64,000 bases of DNA from an uncultured Pseudoxanthomonas sp. (GCA_946886405.1 CAMPIO010000006.1:5849-69848); one strand, 5' to 3'. Shown: positions 17,063 to 28,355, numbered from the stretch's first letter. Notes: generated from the letters alone by a model not told the origin. Program-made: numbers and translations.

Positions 17063-18067
17063 TTACACCACGCGGGCACGCAACAGGTCGTGAATATTGA
17101 GTGCGCCGACCGGGCGCTGGTCATCGTCCACCACGATGAGGCCGCTGATCTTGTGGGTCTCCATCAGGCGTGCGGCTTCCACCGCCAACTGGTCCGCGCC
17201 GATGGTCTTGGGTGCGCGTGTCATGACATCGGCGATGCGTGCGCTGCGGACATCCAGCGCCGGATTATCGAGCGTGCGGCGCAGGTCGCCGTCGGTGAAC
17301 AGCCCGGCGAGGCGACCATCGGCATCGACCACGGCGGTCATGCCCAGGCGCTTGCGGCTCATCTCCATCAGCGCTTCGCTCAGCGTCGCTTCCGCGTCCA
17401 CGCGCGGTACGTCGTCGCCCGCATGCATCACGTCGGTGATGTGGAGCAGCAGGCGTCGCCCCAGGCTGCCGGCCGGATGGGAGCGCGCGAAGTCGTCCGC
17501 GGTGAAGCCACGGGCATCCAGCAGGGCTACCGCCAGCGCATCACCCATCGCCAGCGAGGCGGTGGTGCTGCTGGTCGGCGCCAGATCGAGCGGGCAGGCC
17601 TCGGCCGGCACGCTGACGTCCAGATGGACATCGCTTTCGCGCGCCAGGGTGGACTGGGGCCGGCCGGTCATGCCGATGACGGTGTTGCCCTGGCGCTTGA
17701 GCACCGGCAGCAACATCAGGACTTCGTCCGACTCGCCCGAATACGACAGCGCCAGCACCACGTCGGCATCGGTGATCATGCCCAGGTCGCCATGGCCCGC
17801 TTCGCCCGGGTGCACATAGAACGCCGGCGTGCCGGTGGAGGCCAGCGTCGCGGCGATCTTGCGCGCCACATGGCCCGACTTGCCCATGCCGGTACACACC
17901 ACGCGGCCGTTGCCGGCCAGGATGGCCTGGCAGGCGGCAGCGAAGGCGTCGTCGATGCGGGCGGCCAATGCGTCCAGCGCCCGGGCCTCGATCTCGATGA
18001 CCCGGCGACCGCTTGCCGCCAGACTGGCGGGCGAAACGGATGGGGTCTGGGGCAGCGGCTGGGACAT
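17063..18067 (-). CDS. kdsD: D-arabinose-5-phosphate isomerase
   Basis: 334 residues: an N-terminal SIS sugar-isomerase domain (VCTGMGKSGHVARKIAATL, FYVHPGEAGHGDLGM, LALSYSGESDEVL, PTSSTTASLAMGDALAVAL) followed by two CBS domains (DVMHAGDDVPRVDAEATLSE and DVMTRAPKTIGADQLAV regions). It converts ribulose-5-phosphate to arabinose-5-phosphate, the first Kdo precursor. It heads the minus-strand kdsD-kdsC-lptCAB-rpoN block and is divergent from the bolA-like gene 53 bases away, so that gap must hold promoters for both directions. Confidence 0.95.
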   Translation of the reverse strand: MSQPLPQTPSVSPASLAASGRRVIEIEARALDALAARIDDAFAAACQAILAGNGRVVCTGMGKSGHVARKIAATLASTGTPAFYVHPGEAGHGDLGMITDADVVLALSYSGESDEVLMLLPVLKRQGNTVIGMTGRPQSTLARESDVHLDVSVPAEACPLDLAPTSSTTASLAMGDALAVALLDARGFTADDFARSHPAGSLGRRLLLHITDVMHAGDDVPRVDAEATLSEALMEMSRKRLGMTAVVDADGRLAGLFTDGDLRRTLDNPALDVRSARIADVMTRAPKTIGADQLAVEAARLMETHKISGLIVVDDDQRPVGALNIHDLLRARVV

Positions 18068-18120
18068 GCGGACGGGGCGCCGGCGGGTAGAATGGCCGGG
18101 TATTTTATTAGGAAAGCCCG

Positions 18121-20020
<1,900 letters not shown>

Positions 20021-20022
20021 GA

Positions 20023-20046
20023 AAAGCCCGGCATTCGCCGGGCTTT
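20023..20046. terminator. Intrinsic terminator, probably bidirectional
   Basis: A perfect 10-bp stem aaagcccggc / gccgggcttt surrounds the loop attc. It begins two bases after the stop of the murA-linked gene and lies between two convergent genes. The A-run before the stem and the T-run after it suit termination on both strands. Confidence 0.85.
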
Positions 20047-20071
20047 CCGCATCAGGACGGCCGGAGGCGCA

Positions 20072-20767
20072 TCAGCGCCAGGACTTGAGCGTCAGATCGA
20101 TGGTGTCCTGTCCATTCTCACGCTGCAGGATGCGCGCGGGCACCGGCGCATCGGCTACCACCCAGACAATGGTCTGCTTGTCGCCATCGGTGCGCACGAC
20201 CTTCGTCGCGTCCTGCGGTTTTCCGCCGATGGTGATCCGCTCCTTGCCGGCGATCTGGTAATTCATCGGTTTGGCGCGACCGTTTTCCACCATGCGATAG
20301 GTCAGCGGTTTGCCCGCCGCGACGTCGCGCACGATGGCCAGGTTGACCAGTAGGGCGTCCATGTCGCCTGCCACCAGCTTCACGGGACCGGCGCGGTCGG
20401 GCTTCACGTCGCCGTTCCAGGTCGCCTGCGCCTTCCCCCAGTCGTAGACCGTGTTGACGTTCTTTTTCTTGATGAGCAGGCGCGAGCTGTCGCTGCTGCT
20501 CAGGGGGCGCATGCGGCCCTCCTGCAGGTCGAAGACGGTCTTCTGGCTCAGGTCGACCGCCTGGTTGCGCACGGTCAGCGAATACTGCCAGCGGTTGCCC
20601 GGCTGCGGGGCGACCGACATCTGGCCCTCGCCCACCATGCCCAGTGCGCTGGCACTGTACTGCGCGGTGAAGGCTTCGACGGCCAACGCAGGCGCGCTGG
20701 CGCCGGCAAGCAGCACGGCGGCCAGCAGCGTGCGCGGAAGGGAGAGTGCAGTCTTCGTCATGTTCAC
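20072..20767 (-). CDS. DUF3108 domain exported protein, second copy
   Basis: 231 residues with a signal peptide (LLAAVLLAGASAPALA, cleavage near residue 29). The mature part fits DUF3108: FTAQYSASALGMVGEGQMS, DWGKAQATWNGD, the LVAGDMDALLVNLAIVRD segment, TYRMVENGR and PARILQRENGQDTIDLTL. The family is periplasmic, of unknown function, and often encoded beside purN. It is a tandem paralogue of the gene just upstream, whose start codon region it overlaps by 4 bases. Confidence 0.87.
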   Translation of the reverse strand: MNMTKTALSLPRTLLAAVLLAGASAPALAVEAFTAQYSASALGMVGEGQMSVAPQPGNRWQYSLTVRNQAVDLSQKTVFDLQEGRMRPLSSSDSSRLLIKKKNVNTVYDWGKAQATWNGDVKPDRAGPVKLVAGDMDALLVNLAIVRDVAAGKPLTYRMVENGRAKPMNYQIAGKERITIGGKPQDATKVVRTDGDKQTIVWVVADAPVPARILQRENGQDTIDLTLKSWR

Positions 20768-21480
20768 GGTGCTCCTTGGTATTCGACCAGGCGGAGGTCC
20801 ACGCCGTCCTGTCCGTCTTCCCGCTGCAGGATGCGCACGGGGGTGGGCACGCCATCGGCGACCCAGAAGATGGTTTCGTCGTTGCCGCCGTTCGCCCGGC
20901 TCACGCGCAGGGCGCTGTAGCTGAGGTCTTCAACGGTCACGTTTTCCGGTTCTGCTGATACGACGTACCGGTATTCGCGTACACGCCCATTGTCCACCAC
21001 CCGGTAGTCGAGCTGCTTGCCGGGGGCTGCATCGCGGATCACCGCCAGGTTCATCAGCAACGCGCTCAGATCACCCGGCTGCAGCGGCAAGGGCGCGCGC
21101 CGGTTTTTCTTGATGTCGCCCTGCCACTGCGCGGTGCGGGCCTTCCAGTCGTAGGTGCCGACCATCCGCTTGCCCATGAACAGGGCGTGGCGGACGGTGG
21201 CCTGGCTGAGCGGTCGGAACTGTCCGTCGGCGGTGTCGAAGACGGTGCTCTGTTCGATGTTCAGCCCGGCCAGTCTCGCGAAGCCGCGCGTGCCTTTCAC
21301 GTTCAGGTCGATCTGCCATTGGCTGCCTGCCTTGGGCACCACCTTCATGCTCGCGCTGCCCGCCAGCTTGCCCTCGTTGTAAGCCTGATAGCTGGCCACG
21401 AACGGCTCCAGCGCCAGTGCGGGCGCAGAGGAGCCGGCCAAGACGAGGCCGAGCAGCAGGGAGCGGACGGGGGACAACAT
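20764..21480 (-). CDS. DUF3108 domain exported protein, first copy
   Basis: 238 residues with a signal peptide (LLLGLVLAGSSAPALALE). The same blocks as in its downstream neighbour can be aligned: FVASYQAYNEGKLAGSASM, TYDWKARTAQWQGD, LQPGDLSALLMNLAVIRD, DYRVVDNGRVREYRY and PVRILQREDGQDGVDLRLVEY. It starts 14 bases after purN stops. Function unknown; both copies are probably periplasmic beta-rich proteins expressed with purN. Confidence 0.87.
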   Translation of the reverse strand: MLSPVRSLLLGLVLAGSSAPALALEPFVASYQAYNEGKLAGSASMKVVPKAGSQWQIDLNVKGTRGFARLAGLNIEQSTVFDTADGQFRPLSQATVRHALFMGKRMVGTYDWKARTAQWQGDIKKNRRAPLPLQPGDLSALLMNLAVIRDAAPGKQLDYRVVDNGRVREYRYVVSAEPENVTVEDLSYSALRVSRANGGNDETIFWVADGVPTPVRILQREDGQDGVDLRLVEYQGAP

Positions 21481-21494
21481 CGGGGAAGTGCGGC

Positions 21495-22148
21495 TCAGGG
21501 CAGCAAACGGTCGGCTGAATCTAGGGACAGGGCATTTAATAGCGGCTGACCGTGACAGAGCGTGATGTCGCCCTGTTCAGCCAGGCCGCCCGAGGCCGCG
21601 AGCCGCAGTACCGCCAGCAGCAGGGCGTGCTCGCGCGGCAACAGCCGTGTGGCCAAGGCTTCCGCAGTATCGCCAGGAAGGATTGGCACCCTCACCTGGG
21701 CGATGACGGCACCGGCATCCAGTTCAGGAATGACGAAGTGGACGCTGGCGCCATGCTCCGGGTCGCCGGCTTCGATGGCGCGGGCATGGGTATGCAGGCC
21801 GCGGTATCTGGGCAACAGCGACGGATGGATGTTGAGCAAACGGCCCCGAAAGCGGGCGATGAACGCGTCCCCCAGGATGCGCATGTAACCGGCGCAGACC
21901 ACCCAGTCCGGGCGGGCCGCGGCGACGGCGTCCGCCAGGGCGGCCTCGTAGGCGGCGCGATCCGGGAAGGAGGCGGGACGCGCGCTCCAGCGGCGATCGC
22001 GTGGTACCTGTCGCAGGGCAGGGGCGTTCGGTTTGTCGGAAAACACGCCCACGACCTCGGCATCCAACGAGCCGGCATCGATGGCTTGCAGGATCGCGTG
22101 CAGGTTGCTGCCACGACCCGACGCCAGTACCGCAATGCGCGCGGTCAC
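21495..22148 (-). CDS. purN: Phosphoribosylglycinamide formyltransferase (PurN)
   Basis: 217 residues from a GTG at 22148 (residues TARIAVLASGRGSNLHAIL follow). The open frame continues far upstream, through the DUF2238 gene, but family similarity begins here. Motifs: ASGRGSNLHA for the phosphate of GAR, VCAGYMRIL, RLLNIHPSLLPRYRGLHTH with the catalytic Asn-His, and DAGAVIAQVRVPI with the catalytic Asp. It uses 10-formyl-THF in purine synthesis. It overlaps the DUF2238 gene by 4 bases, within a purM-DUF2238-purN order. Confidence 0.94.
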   Translation of the reverse strand: MTARIAVLASGRGSNLHAILQAIDAGSLDAEVVGVFSDKPNAPALRQVPRDRRWSARPASFPDRAAYEAALADAVAAARPDWVVCAGYMRILGDAFIARFRGRLLNIHPSLLPRYRGLHTHARAIEAGDPEHGASVHFVIPELDAGAVIAQVRVPILPGDTAEALATRLLPREHALLLAVLRLAASGGLAEQGDITLCHGQPLLNALSLDSADRLLP

Positions 22149-22765
22149 GCCGGCGCTCCCTTGCGTTCTGAGCGGGCCAGCGGCCAGACAAGCAGGGCGC
22201 CCAGGGTCGCCAGCAGCATGTCGGCGTGGGCATCCCACACGTCGCCCTGCTGGCCGTTGTAGGACTCGGCGGCCTCGGGCGACATCGTCAATGCGATGCC
22301 CCATTCCAGCCACTCGTACACCAGGCTGGTGCACATGATCAGCATCACCGCCAGGGTGAAGGCGTGCCCGAGGGGCAGCGCCGGCCAGCGCTGCCGCAGC
22401 CAGTGCCAGACGGCGGGGGTGAAGCAGACGCCGTACATCAGGTGGATGAAGCGGTCGAAGTGGTTGCGCTGCCAGCCGAAGGCTTCCGCGGGCGACCAGC
22501 CCATCGTGGCCTGCAACCAGGCGTCGTAGGGCACGTACGAATACAGCCAGCGCGCGCCGATGCAATGCGCGACGACGAAAGCGCAGATCAGCGCGAAGTG
22601 TGCCGGCCGCAACGGCCATCGCCGGTCGTGCCACCACAGCCATGCCAGTCCGAGCACGGTCAGGCTGCTGTGCATGGCCTGTTCGACCGGCCAGCGCGGC
22701 GCGATCCAGCTGGCGGCGAATACCGCCAGCGTCAGTCCGAAGACGATCCCCTTGCTGCGCGGCAT
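22145..22765 (-). CDS. DUF2238 (YjdF-like) inner-membrane protein
   Basis: 206 residues with about six hydrophobic helices. The family signature is YSYVPYDAWLQATMGW, NHFDRFIHLMYGVCF, and the end QGDVWDAHADMLLATLGALL. The family has no established role. It sits between purM (7 bases upstream) and purN (4-base overlap), an arrangement common in the Xanthomonadaceae, which suggests co-transcription but not purine function. Confidence 0.87.
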   Translation of the reverse strand: MPRSKGIVFGLTLAVFAASWIAPRWPVEQAMHSSLTVLGLAWLWWHDRRWPLRPAHFALICAFVVAHCIGARWLYSYVPYDAWLQATMGWSPAEAFGWQRNHFDRFIHLMYGVCFTPAVWHWLRQRWPALPLGHAFTLAVMLIMCTSLVYEWLEWGIALTMSPEAAESYNGQQGDVWDAHADMLLATLGALLVWPLARSERKGAPA

Positions 22766-22772
22766 GCCACGC

Positions 22773-23822
22773 TCAGCCGATGCGGACGCGTTCGCCGCCG
22801 GTGGCGGTGACGACTTCGCCGATCTGCCAGTGCGTCAAGTGCAGGCGAGCCAGGTCCGCCTGCACGGCGGCCAACTGGTCCGGAGCGACCACCAGCACGA
22901 AGCCGATGCCGCAGTTGAAGGTGCGCCACATCTCGCTGTTCTCGACCGCGCCTTCACGCTGCAGCCAGTCGAACACCGGCGGCAGCGTCCACGCGCTGGC
23001 GTCGATCTGCAGGCCCAGGCCCTCGGGGATCACGCGGATGATGTTCTCGGTCAGGCCGCCGCCGGTGATGTGCGCCATGCCGTGCAGGTCGTGCGCCTGC
23101 AACAGTTCCAGGATCGGCTTCACGTACAGGGTGGTGGGTGCCATCAATGCGTCAGCGAGCTTTACGCCGCCGACGTCGATGTCGGCCGGGCGGCCGGCGC
23201 GATCGTAGATGCGGCGGACCAGCGAATAACCGTTGGAATGCGGACCACTGGAGGCGATGCCGATCAGCACGTCGCCGGCGCGCACCTTGGCACCGTCCAG
23301 CAGGCGCGACTTTTCCACCGCCGCCACGCAGAAGCCAGCCAGGTCGTATTCGCCCGGACCGTACATGTCGGGCATCTCGGCGGTCTCGCCACCGATCAGT
23401 GCGCAGCCGGACAGTTCGCAGCCCTTGGCGATGCCGCCGACCACGGCGACCGTGGTGTCCACATCGAGCTTGCCGGTGGCGAAGTAGTCGAGGAAGAACA
23501 GCGGCTCGGCACCCTGCACCAGCACGTCGTTCACGCACATGGCGACCAGGTCGATGCCGATGGTGTCGTGGCGGCCGAGCTGCTGCGCCAGCTTCAGCTT
23601 GGTACCTACGCCGTCGGTGCCGGAGACCAGTACGGGTTCCCGATACTTGCCTGACAGGTCGAACAGCGCGCCGAAGCCGCCCAGCCCGCCCATCACCTCC
23701 GGCCGGAAGCTGCGCTTCACCAGCGGCTTGATGCGTTCGACCAATTCGTTGCCGGCGTCGATGTCGACACCCGCGTCGCGATAGGTCATCGGGGTGGGGG
23801 CGGAAGGCGTCGGCTGGGTCAC
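22773..23822 (-). CDS. purM: Phosphoribosylformylglycinamidine cyclo-ligase (AIR synthetase)
   Basis: 349 residues from a GTG at 23822; an ATG at 23789 ([14 protein letters not shown]) and a TTG at 23843 are alternatives. The sequence runs [33 protein letters not shown] (the glycine-rich DGVGTK loop), [30 protein letters not shown] and [14 protein letters not shown], all hallmark PurM blocks. It makes AIR in the purine pathway. It is divergent from the DUF2066 gene with about 140 bases between. Confidence 0.95.
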   Translation of the reverse strand: MTQPTPSAPTPMTYRDAGVDIDAGNELVERIKPLVKRSFRPEVMGGLGGFGALFDLSGKYREPVLVSGTDGVGTKLKLAQQLGRHDTIGIDLVAMCVNDVLVQGAEPLFFLDYFATGKLDVDTTVAVVGGIAKGCELSGCALIGGETAEMPDMYGPGEYDLAGFCVAAVEKSRLLDGAKVRAGDVLIGIASSGPHSNGYSLVRRIYDRAGRPADIDVGGVKLADALMAPTTLYVKPILELLQAHDLHGMAHITGGGLTENIIRVIPEGLGLQIDASAWTLPPVFDWLQREGAVENSEMWRTFNCGIGFVLVVAPDQLAAVQADLARLHLTHWQIGEVVTATGGERVRIG

Positions 23823-23959
23823 GGGCGGTCGTCGGTGGGGCAAGAGGCGTGATTTTAAAGGAATCGATGGTCCGAGCGACCGTCCTGAACGGGTGCCGTT
23901 GGCGGTATCGGGTCATTCGGGCAACAATTCGCCGGGTCTGTAGAGCTCAAGGACGCTCG

Positions 23960-25045
23960 ATGCGCCGGATCCCAGGTATCGCACTCGCCACCGCATTGCT
24001 GGTGGCGGCACTGACCACGACGTCGCCCGTGCAGGCCCAGTCCGGCCTGCGCACGGAAGGCGACGCGGTCTCCGCACGCGGGCTGTACCAGGCGGAGGTG
24101 CCGGTCAACGGGCAGGGCGAAGCGGAGCGCCAGGGCGGTTTCGCGCGCGCGCTGGGCACCGTGCTGGGCAAGCTGTCGGGCGACCGCGGGGCGATGTCGC
24201 GTCCCGGCGTCGGCGCTGAACTGCGCAACGCCAAGGATTACGTGGAAGGTTACGACTACCGCCAGGACCAGGGCACGTCGGCCACGGGTGCGCCGACCTT
24301 CCGCACGACCCTGGTGGTGCGCTTCGATGCCGACCAGGTCAATGGCTTGGCCGGCGCGTTGGGTCTGCCGGTATGGCCGCAGCCGCGTCCCAAGCCGGTG
24401 GTCTGGCTGGCGATCAACGATGGCAGTGGTCCGCGTCTGGTCGGGCTGCCGCAGTCCAATGCCGCGCGGCCGCTGCTCAACCGCGCCATCGAGCGCGGTT
24501 ACGGGCTTGGCCTGCCGGCCGGTGGCGCGGCGGAGCAGGCACTGGTCGGTGCGATCTGGCGCCAGGACACCGCCGCCGTTGCGCGAGCCTCGGCCCGCTA
24601 CAGCCCGCCGATGCAGCTGATCGGCAAGCTCTACCGCAACGCCAAGGGTGGCTGGACGGCCGACTGGGTGTTCGTCGACGCCGGCAAGGTGCTGGCGAAG
24701 TGGTCGGTGACTGATGCCGATGCGCGCCGCGCGATGGCGTCCGGCGCCGATGGCACCGCCGATGCGCTGGTGAAGCGCTACGGCAAGCGCGGCAGCGCAG
24801 GCCCGGCTGGCACCTACCGCGTGCTGTTCACCGGCATCCGCAACACCGATGACTACCTGCGCCTGACCGGTCATCTGCAGAAGATGGCCGTGGTCCGCCG
24901 CATCACGCCCGTGCGTGCCAGTGGCGATGTGCTGGAGCTCGACCTGGAACTGGTTTCGGGTCTGGCCGGCTTCCGCCGCACCCTGGGCGACGAAGCTCCC
25001 TTCACCGGCGGCGAAGGCGAGCCGCCGGCCTACCAGATGCGCTGA
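23960..25045 (+). CDS. DUF2066 domain exported protein
   Basis: 361 residues from the ATG at 23960, which has an aagga motif 6-10 bases upstream; the frame is open for 37 further codons without signal-peptide character. The signal peptide is IALATALLVAALTTTSPVQA. The mature N-terminus (YQAEVPVNGQGEAERQGGF then ARALGTVLGKLSGDR) is the DUF2066 signature. The family is found just upstream of perM/hda in many Gammaproteobacteria; its function is unknown. It is followed by the AI-2E family gene after 14 bases. Confidence 0.9.
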   Translation: MRRIPGIALATALLVAALTTTSPVQAQSGLRTEGDAVSARGLYQAEVPVNGQGEAERQGGFARALGTVLGKLSGDRGAMSRPGVGAELRNAKDYVEGYDYRQDQGTSATGAPTFRTTLVVRFDADQVNGLAGALGLPVWPQPRPKPVVWLAINDGSGPRLVGLPQSNAARPLLNRAIERGYGLGLPAGGAAEQALVGAIWRQDTAAVARASARYSPPMQLIGKLYRNAKGGWTADWVFVDAGKVLAKWSVTDADARRAMASGADGTADALVKRYGKRGSAGPAGTYRVLFTGIRNTDDYLRLTGHLQKMAVVRRITPVRASGDVLELDLELVSGLAGFRRTLGDEAPFTGGEGEPPAYQMR

Positions 25046-25059
25046 CACAAGGACGCTGC

Positions 25060-26223
25060 ATGGATCTTTCCTCCACGCCTGCCGGTACGCTGGCCCGCCG
25101 CTGGCAATGGCTGCTGATCGCGTTGATCGTCGGCTGGCTGATCTGGCTGCTGGCGCCGGTACTCACGCCGTTCGTCTGCGCCGCGCTACTCGGATGGCTG
25201 GGCGATCCCTGGGTGGACCGGCTTGAACGCCGCGGGCGCTCGCGCACCACGGCGGTCGTGCTGGTGTTCACGCTGATGCTGTTGCTGCTCACGCTGGCGC
25301 TGGTGATCCTGGTGCCGATGATCGAACGGCAGGTGGTGACGGTGATCGAATCGATGCCGGCGTACCGCGACTGGTTCGTGCAGACGGCGTTGCCATGGGT
25401 CGAGCGCCGCACCGGATTGGAACTGGTCGCCTGGCTCGATCCCGACCGCCTGACGGAATGGGTGCGAGGCCATTGGCAACAGGCTGGCGGCGTCGCGGCC
25501 ACGATGTTCGGCTATTTCTCGCGCTCCGGGTTCGCGGTGATGGCATGGGTGGCCAACCTGGTGCTGCTGCCGATCCTGACGTTCTACTTCCTGCGCGACT
25601 GGGACCTGCTGGTCGAGCGCATCGCCGCGCTGGTGCCGCGCGACCACATCGCCACCGTCACGCGTCTGGCGGTGGAGTCGAATGAAGTGCTCGGGGCGTT
25701 CCTGCGCGGGCAGTTCCTGGTGATGCTGGCGCTGGGCGCGATCTACGCGATCGGTCTGTCGGTGGTCGGCCTGAAGGTGGGCCTGCTGGTCGGCATCATC
25801 GCCGGCCTGATCAGCTTCGTGCCGTACCTGGGCACCGCCACCGGCATCGTGCTGGGCGTGATCGCCGCGCTGGTGCAGTCCGGCGGCGACTGGTCGCTGG
25901 TGGCCATGGTGATGGGCGTGTTCGTGGTCGGCCAGATGCTGGAAGGCTATGTGCTGACCCCGCGTATCGTCGGCGACCGCATCGGCCTGCATCCGGTGGC
26001 GGTGATCTTCGCCATCATGGCCGGCGGCCAGCTGTTCGGTTTCCTCGGCATGCTGCTCGCGCTGCCGGTGGCGGCGATCGCCAACGTCCTGCTGCGCTTC
26101 GCGCACGAGCGCTACACGCAGAGTCGCCTGTATGCGGGCGACCGCCCTTCCATCGTGCTCGACTCGTACATCGACAAGGGCAGCGTGGACCAGGCGGCGG
26201 TGCGCGACATCGAACTCCCGTGA
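25060..26223 (+). CDS. AI-2E/PerM family transporter
   Basis: 387 residues with about eight membrane helices: two near the N-terminus, a long amphipathic segment (residues ~75-145), then helices carrying the PF01594 signature: LRGQFLVMLALGAIYAIGL, LVGIIAGLISFVPYLGT and EGYVLTPRIVGDRIGLHPV. Members export or antiport small solutes; AI-2 transport was claimed for some, but the substrate here is unknown. It overlaps hda by 4 bases, the conserved DUF2066-perM-hda order. Confidence 0.92.
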   Translation: MDLSSTPAGTLARRWQWLLIALIVGWLIWLLAPVLTPFVCAALLGWLGDPWVDRLERRGRSRTTAVVLVFTLMLLLLTLALVILVPMIERQVVTVIESMPAYRDWFVQTALPWVERRTGLELVAWLDPDRLTEWVRGHWQQAGGVAATMFGYFSRSGFAVMAWVANLVLLPILTFYFLRDWDLLVERIAALVPRDHIATVTRLAVESNEVLGAFLRGQFLVMLALGAIYAIGLSVVGLKVGLLVGIIAGLISFVPYLGTATGIVLGVIAALVQSGGDWSLVAMVMGVFVVGQMLEGYVLTPRIVGDRIGLHPVAVIFAIMAGGQLFGFLGMLLALPVAAIANVLLRFAHERYTQSRLYAGDRPSIVLDSYIDKGSVDQAAVRDIELP

Positions 26224-26939
26224 GCAGCGGCATGCAGGTGACGGGTCTCGGTCCGCAGTTGCCGCTGGCACTGCGTTATCCCCCCGACCAGCGCTTCGAG
26301 AGCTTCGTGGGCCAGCCCGAGGGTGCGCTCGCGGCACTTGAAGCGTTGGCTGCCATGCAGGGCGCCGACTGGGTGTACCTGTCCGGCGCGACAAGGACCG
26401 GGAAGACCCACCTCGCACTGGCGGTGTGCGCCGCCGCCGAACAGCAGCATCGTCGCGCCGCCTACCTGCCGATGGCTGCAGCCGCGGGTCGCCTGCGCGA
26501 CGCGCTGGACGCGCTGGAGGGGCATGACGTGGTCGCGCTGGATGGCGTGGATGCGATCGCAGGTGCGCGGGAAGACGAAGTGGCGCTGTTCGACTTCCAC
26601 AACCGCGCCCGCACGTCGGGCTTGAACGTGCTGTACACCGCGCGCGGCATTCCGGATGACATCGGCCTGGCGTTGCCCGATCTGCGTTCCCGTCTGCAGC
26701 AATGCCTGCGTTTCATGCTGCGTCCGCTCGACGACGAAGGGCGCCGCGAGGTATTGCGCGATCGCGCGCAACGGCGCGGGCTGCTGGTGGACGACGCAGC
26801 ACTGGACTGGCTGCTCACCCGCACCGACCGCGACCTGGGCGCGCTCGTTGCCTTGCTGGATCGCCTGGACCGGGCGTCGCTCGCCGCTCAGCGACGGGTC
26901 ACCGTGCCGTTCCTTCGCCAGGCACTGGGTTCTGGATAA
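26220..26939 (+). CDS. hda: DnaA regulatory inactivator Hda
   Basis: 239 residues from a GTG overlapping the previous stop (ATG alternative at 26232). It starts MQVTGLGPQLPLALRYPPDQ, then FESFVGQPEGALAALEAL, like the DnaA/Hda N-terminus. The Walker A is SGATRTGKTHLALAV and the Walker B region is VVALDGVDAIAG. The C-terminal lid ends LDRASLAAQRRVTVPFLRQ. There is no DnaA DNA-binding domain, which separates it from DnaA. In E. coli, Hda with the sliding clamp drives DnaA-ATP hydrolysis. A DnaA-like sequence is not otherwise encoded in this window. Confidence 0.93.
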   Translation: MSSGMQVTGLGPQLPLALRYPPDQRFESFVGQPEGALAALEALAAMQGADWVYLSGATRTGKTHLALAVCAAAEQQHRRAAYLPMAAAAGRLRDALDALEGHDVVALDGVDAIAGAREDEVALFDFHNRARTSGLNVLYTARGIPDDIGLALPDLRSRLQQCLRFMLRPLDDEGRREVLRDRAQRRGLLVDDAALDWLLTRTDRDLGALVALLDRLDRASLAAQRRVTVPFLRQALGSG

Positions 26940-26957
26940 CGGCGTGGCCTGCCCGGC

Positions 26958-27776
26958 TCAGGGGCAGGTTTCTGCGACTTCGGCCCATACGACGGGCTGC
27001 CAGTAAGCGTTGGCACGGATGCTGTCCGCATCCAGGCGATCGCGCATCAGCCGCGCACCGATGCGATAGCTGGTGCCGGGCGCGATATCGATCACCACGG
27101 CCTTGTAGGACCGGGCGAACGCGAACTTCTTCATGCGCGCGATCTGCACGTTCTGGGACGTGGTCAACTGCGTCGCCGGAATGAGCTCGCGGACCACGAT
27201 GACCCGCCTCCCGGCAGCCACGCGATGACGGTTGGTGGGGCTCGAGGGTGTGCTGAGCCCTTCGACCTGGGTGATCTCGACACGGAAGACGTCATCACCA
27301 CGCGGCACGACGCCCTGCTGGTCGGAGACGTAACCGCAGGCGCCTGCCGCGAAGCCGGGCACCACCTTCGCCTTGCCGGACAGCCGCAAGGGCTTGCCTT
27401 CCCGCATCACCTCCATGTCGATGTCCGACGCATCCGCGCGCAGGGCCGCAGACAGCGCGCTGGCGGCATCACCGGGCTTGGTCAAGCGGTGGCCGTTGAT
27501 CGCCTTCAGCACGTCGCCGGCGCGCAAGCCGGCGCTGGCAGCGACGCCTCCCGGTGTCACCGCGAGCACACGGGCGCCGTCCTCACCGGCCCGTCGCACG
27601 TCGATCACGGCGCCCAGGTCGACGGCCGGCATGTGCTTGCCGGCAGGTTCGACGCGCGTTGCCGCCAACGGGGCGTTGTCCGTCGCGAATGCGTGCCCGG
27701 TGCAGATCGAGCCGCAGGTGAAAAGCGCCAGGGCCAGCCGTCGGCGCCTGCGCGATGGGTACTGCGATGCGTTCAC
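26958..27776 (-). CDS. Exported PDZ protein with ACG-CP C-terminal domain
   Basis: 272 residues from a GTG at 27776. A basic run (RRRRR, 9-13) and hydrophobic segment to residue ~31 form a signal peptide. Residues ~55-135 are a PDZ domain (GGVAASAGLRAGDVLKAINGH with the carboxylate-binding region VDLGAVIDV). The last ~125 residues (Cys147 to Cys271) align with the whole mature part of the next protein upstream: ACGYV/ACGFI, DVFR then ITQ, TSYRIGxRLxRDxLD, NAYWxPVVW and a final TCP/ACP. The two cysteines probably form a disulfide. It is the last gene of an ECF sigma cluster. No protease domain is seen. Confidence 0.82.
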   Translation of the reverse strand: MNASQYPSRRRRRLALALFTCGSICTGHAFATDNAPLAATRVEPAGKHMPAVDLGAVIDVRRAGEDGARVLAVTPGGVAASAGLRAGDVLKAINGHRLTKPGDAASALSAALRADASDIDMEVMREGKPLRLSGKAKVVPGFAAGACGYVSDQQGVVPRGDDVFRVEITQVEGLSTPSSPTNRHRVAAGRRVIVVRELIPATQLTTSQNVQIARMKKFAFARSYKAVVIDIAPGTSYRIGARLMRDRLDADSIRANAYWQPVVWAEVAETCP

Positions 27777-27822
27777 GGGTATGCGCCTCCCTGTTGGCCG
27801 GGGTGTCGTGGTGCGTGGCAGG

Positions 27823-28323
27823 TCATGGACATGCCTGATGCCGCTCTTCCCATACCACCGGTTCCCAGTACGCATTGTCGCGAATGCTCGCCGTGTCCAG
27901 TTTGTCGCGGATCAGGCGTACCCCGATGCGGTACGACGTGTCCGGCCGCACATCGACGACCAAGGTCTTGTAGTACCCGCTGAAGTTGCGGACACGCTGC
28001 ATGCGCTGCATCTGGACGACCTGTGCGCGTCCGATGCGGTATCGCGGAATGTCCTCGGCGATGACCAGGACATGCTTGCCGGGCTGCATGCGGTAAGCCA
28101 GGGGCAAGGACTTGGGCGATTCGCCGTTGATCTGCGTGATGTGGCCACGGAAGACATCCCGGCTCTCCGGCAGCACGCCCGCATCCGTGGTGATGAAACC
28201 GCACGCACGCGGAGGGGCCGGTGAAGGGTCGAGCGCGGGAAGTACGTCATTGCGGGCACTGGCATGGCTGGCCATCAACAACAACAGGCACGCGAAACCC
28301 GCGCGTACGGTAGGAAGGGGCAT
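27823..28323 (-). CDS. Exported hypothetical protein, ACG-CP domain only
   Basis: 166 residues from the ATG at 28323, preceded by a strong aaggaga ribosome-binding site. A signal peptide covers residues 1-23. The mature protein is one domain from Cys41 (ACGFITTDAG) to Cys165 (final ACP), homologous to the C-terminal half of the PDZ protein downstream. Conserved blocks include DVFRGHITQINGE, KTLVVDVRPDTSYRIG and NAYWEPVVW. I do not recognise the domain. It is spaced 46 bases from the PDZ gene and 32 from the upstream membrane protein, consistent with an operon behind the ECF sigma gene. Confidence 0.78.
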   Translation of the reverse strand: MPLPTVRAGFACLLLLMASHASARNDVLPALDPSPAPPRACGFITTDAGVLPESRDVFRGHITQINGESPKSLPLAYRMQPGKHVLVIAEDIPRYRIGRAQVVQMQRMQRVRNFSGYYKTLVVDVRPDTSYRIGVRLIRDKLDTASIRDNAYWEPVVWEERHQACP

Positions 28324-28355
28324 GGCGTGGTCTCCTTGAAGGTTCGATTGCATGG

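Noticed and set aside
22148..22643. Long upstream extension of purN
   Set aside because: It overlaps the DUF2238 gene in another frame and family similarity begins only at the GTG at 22148.
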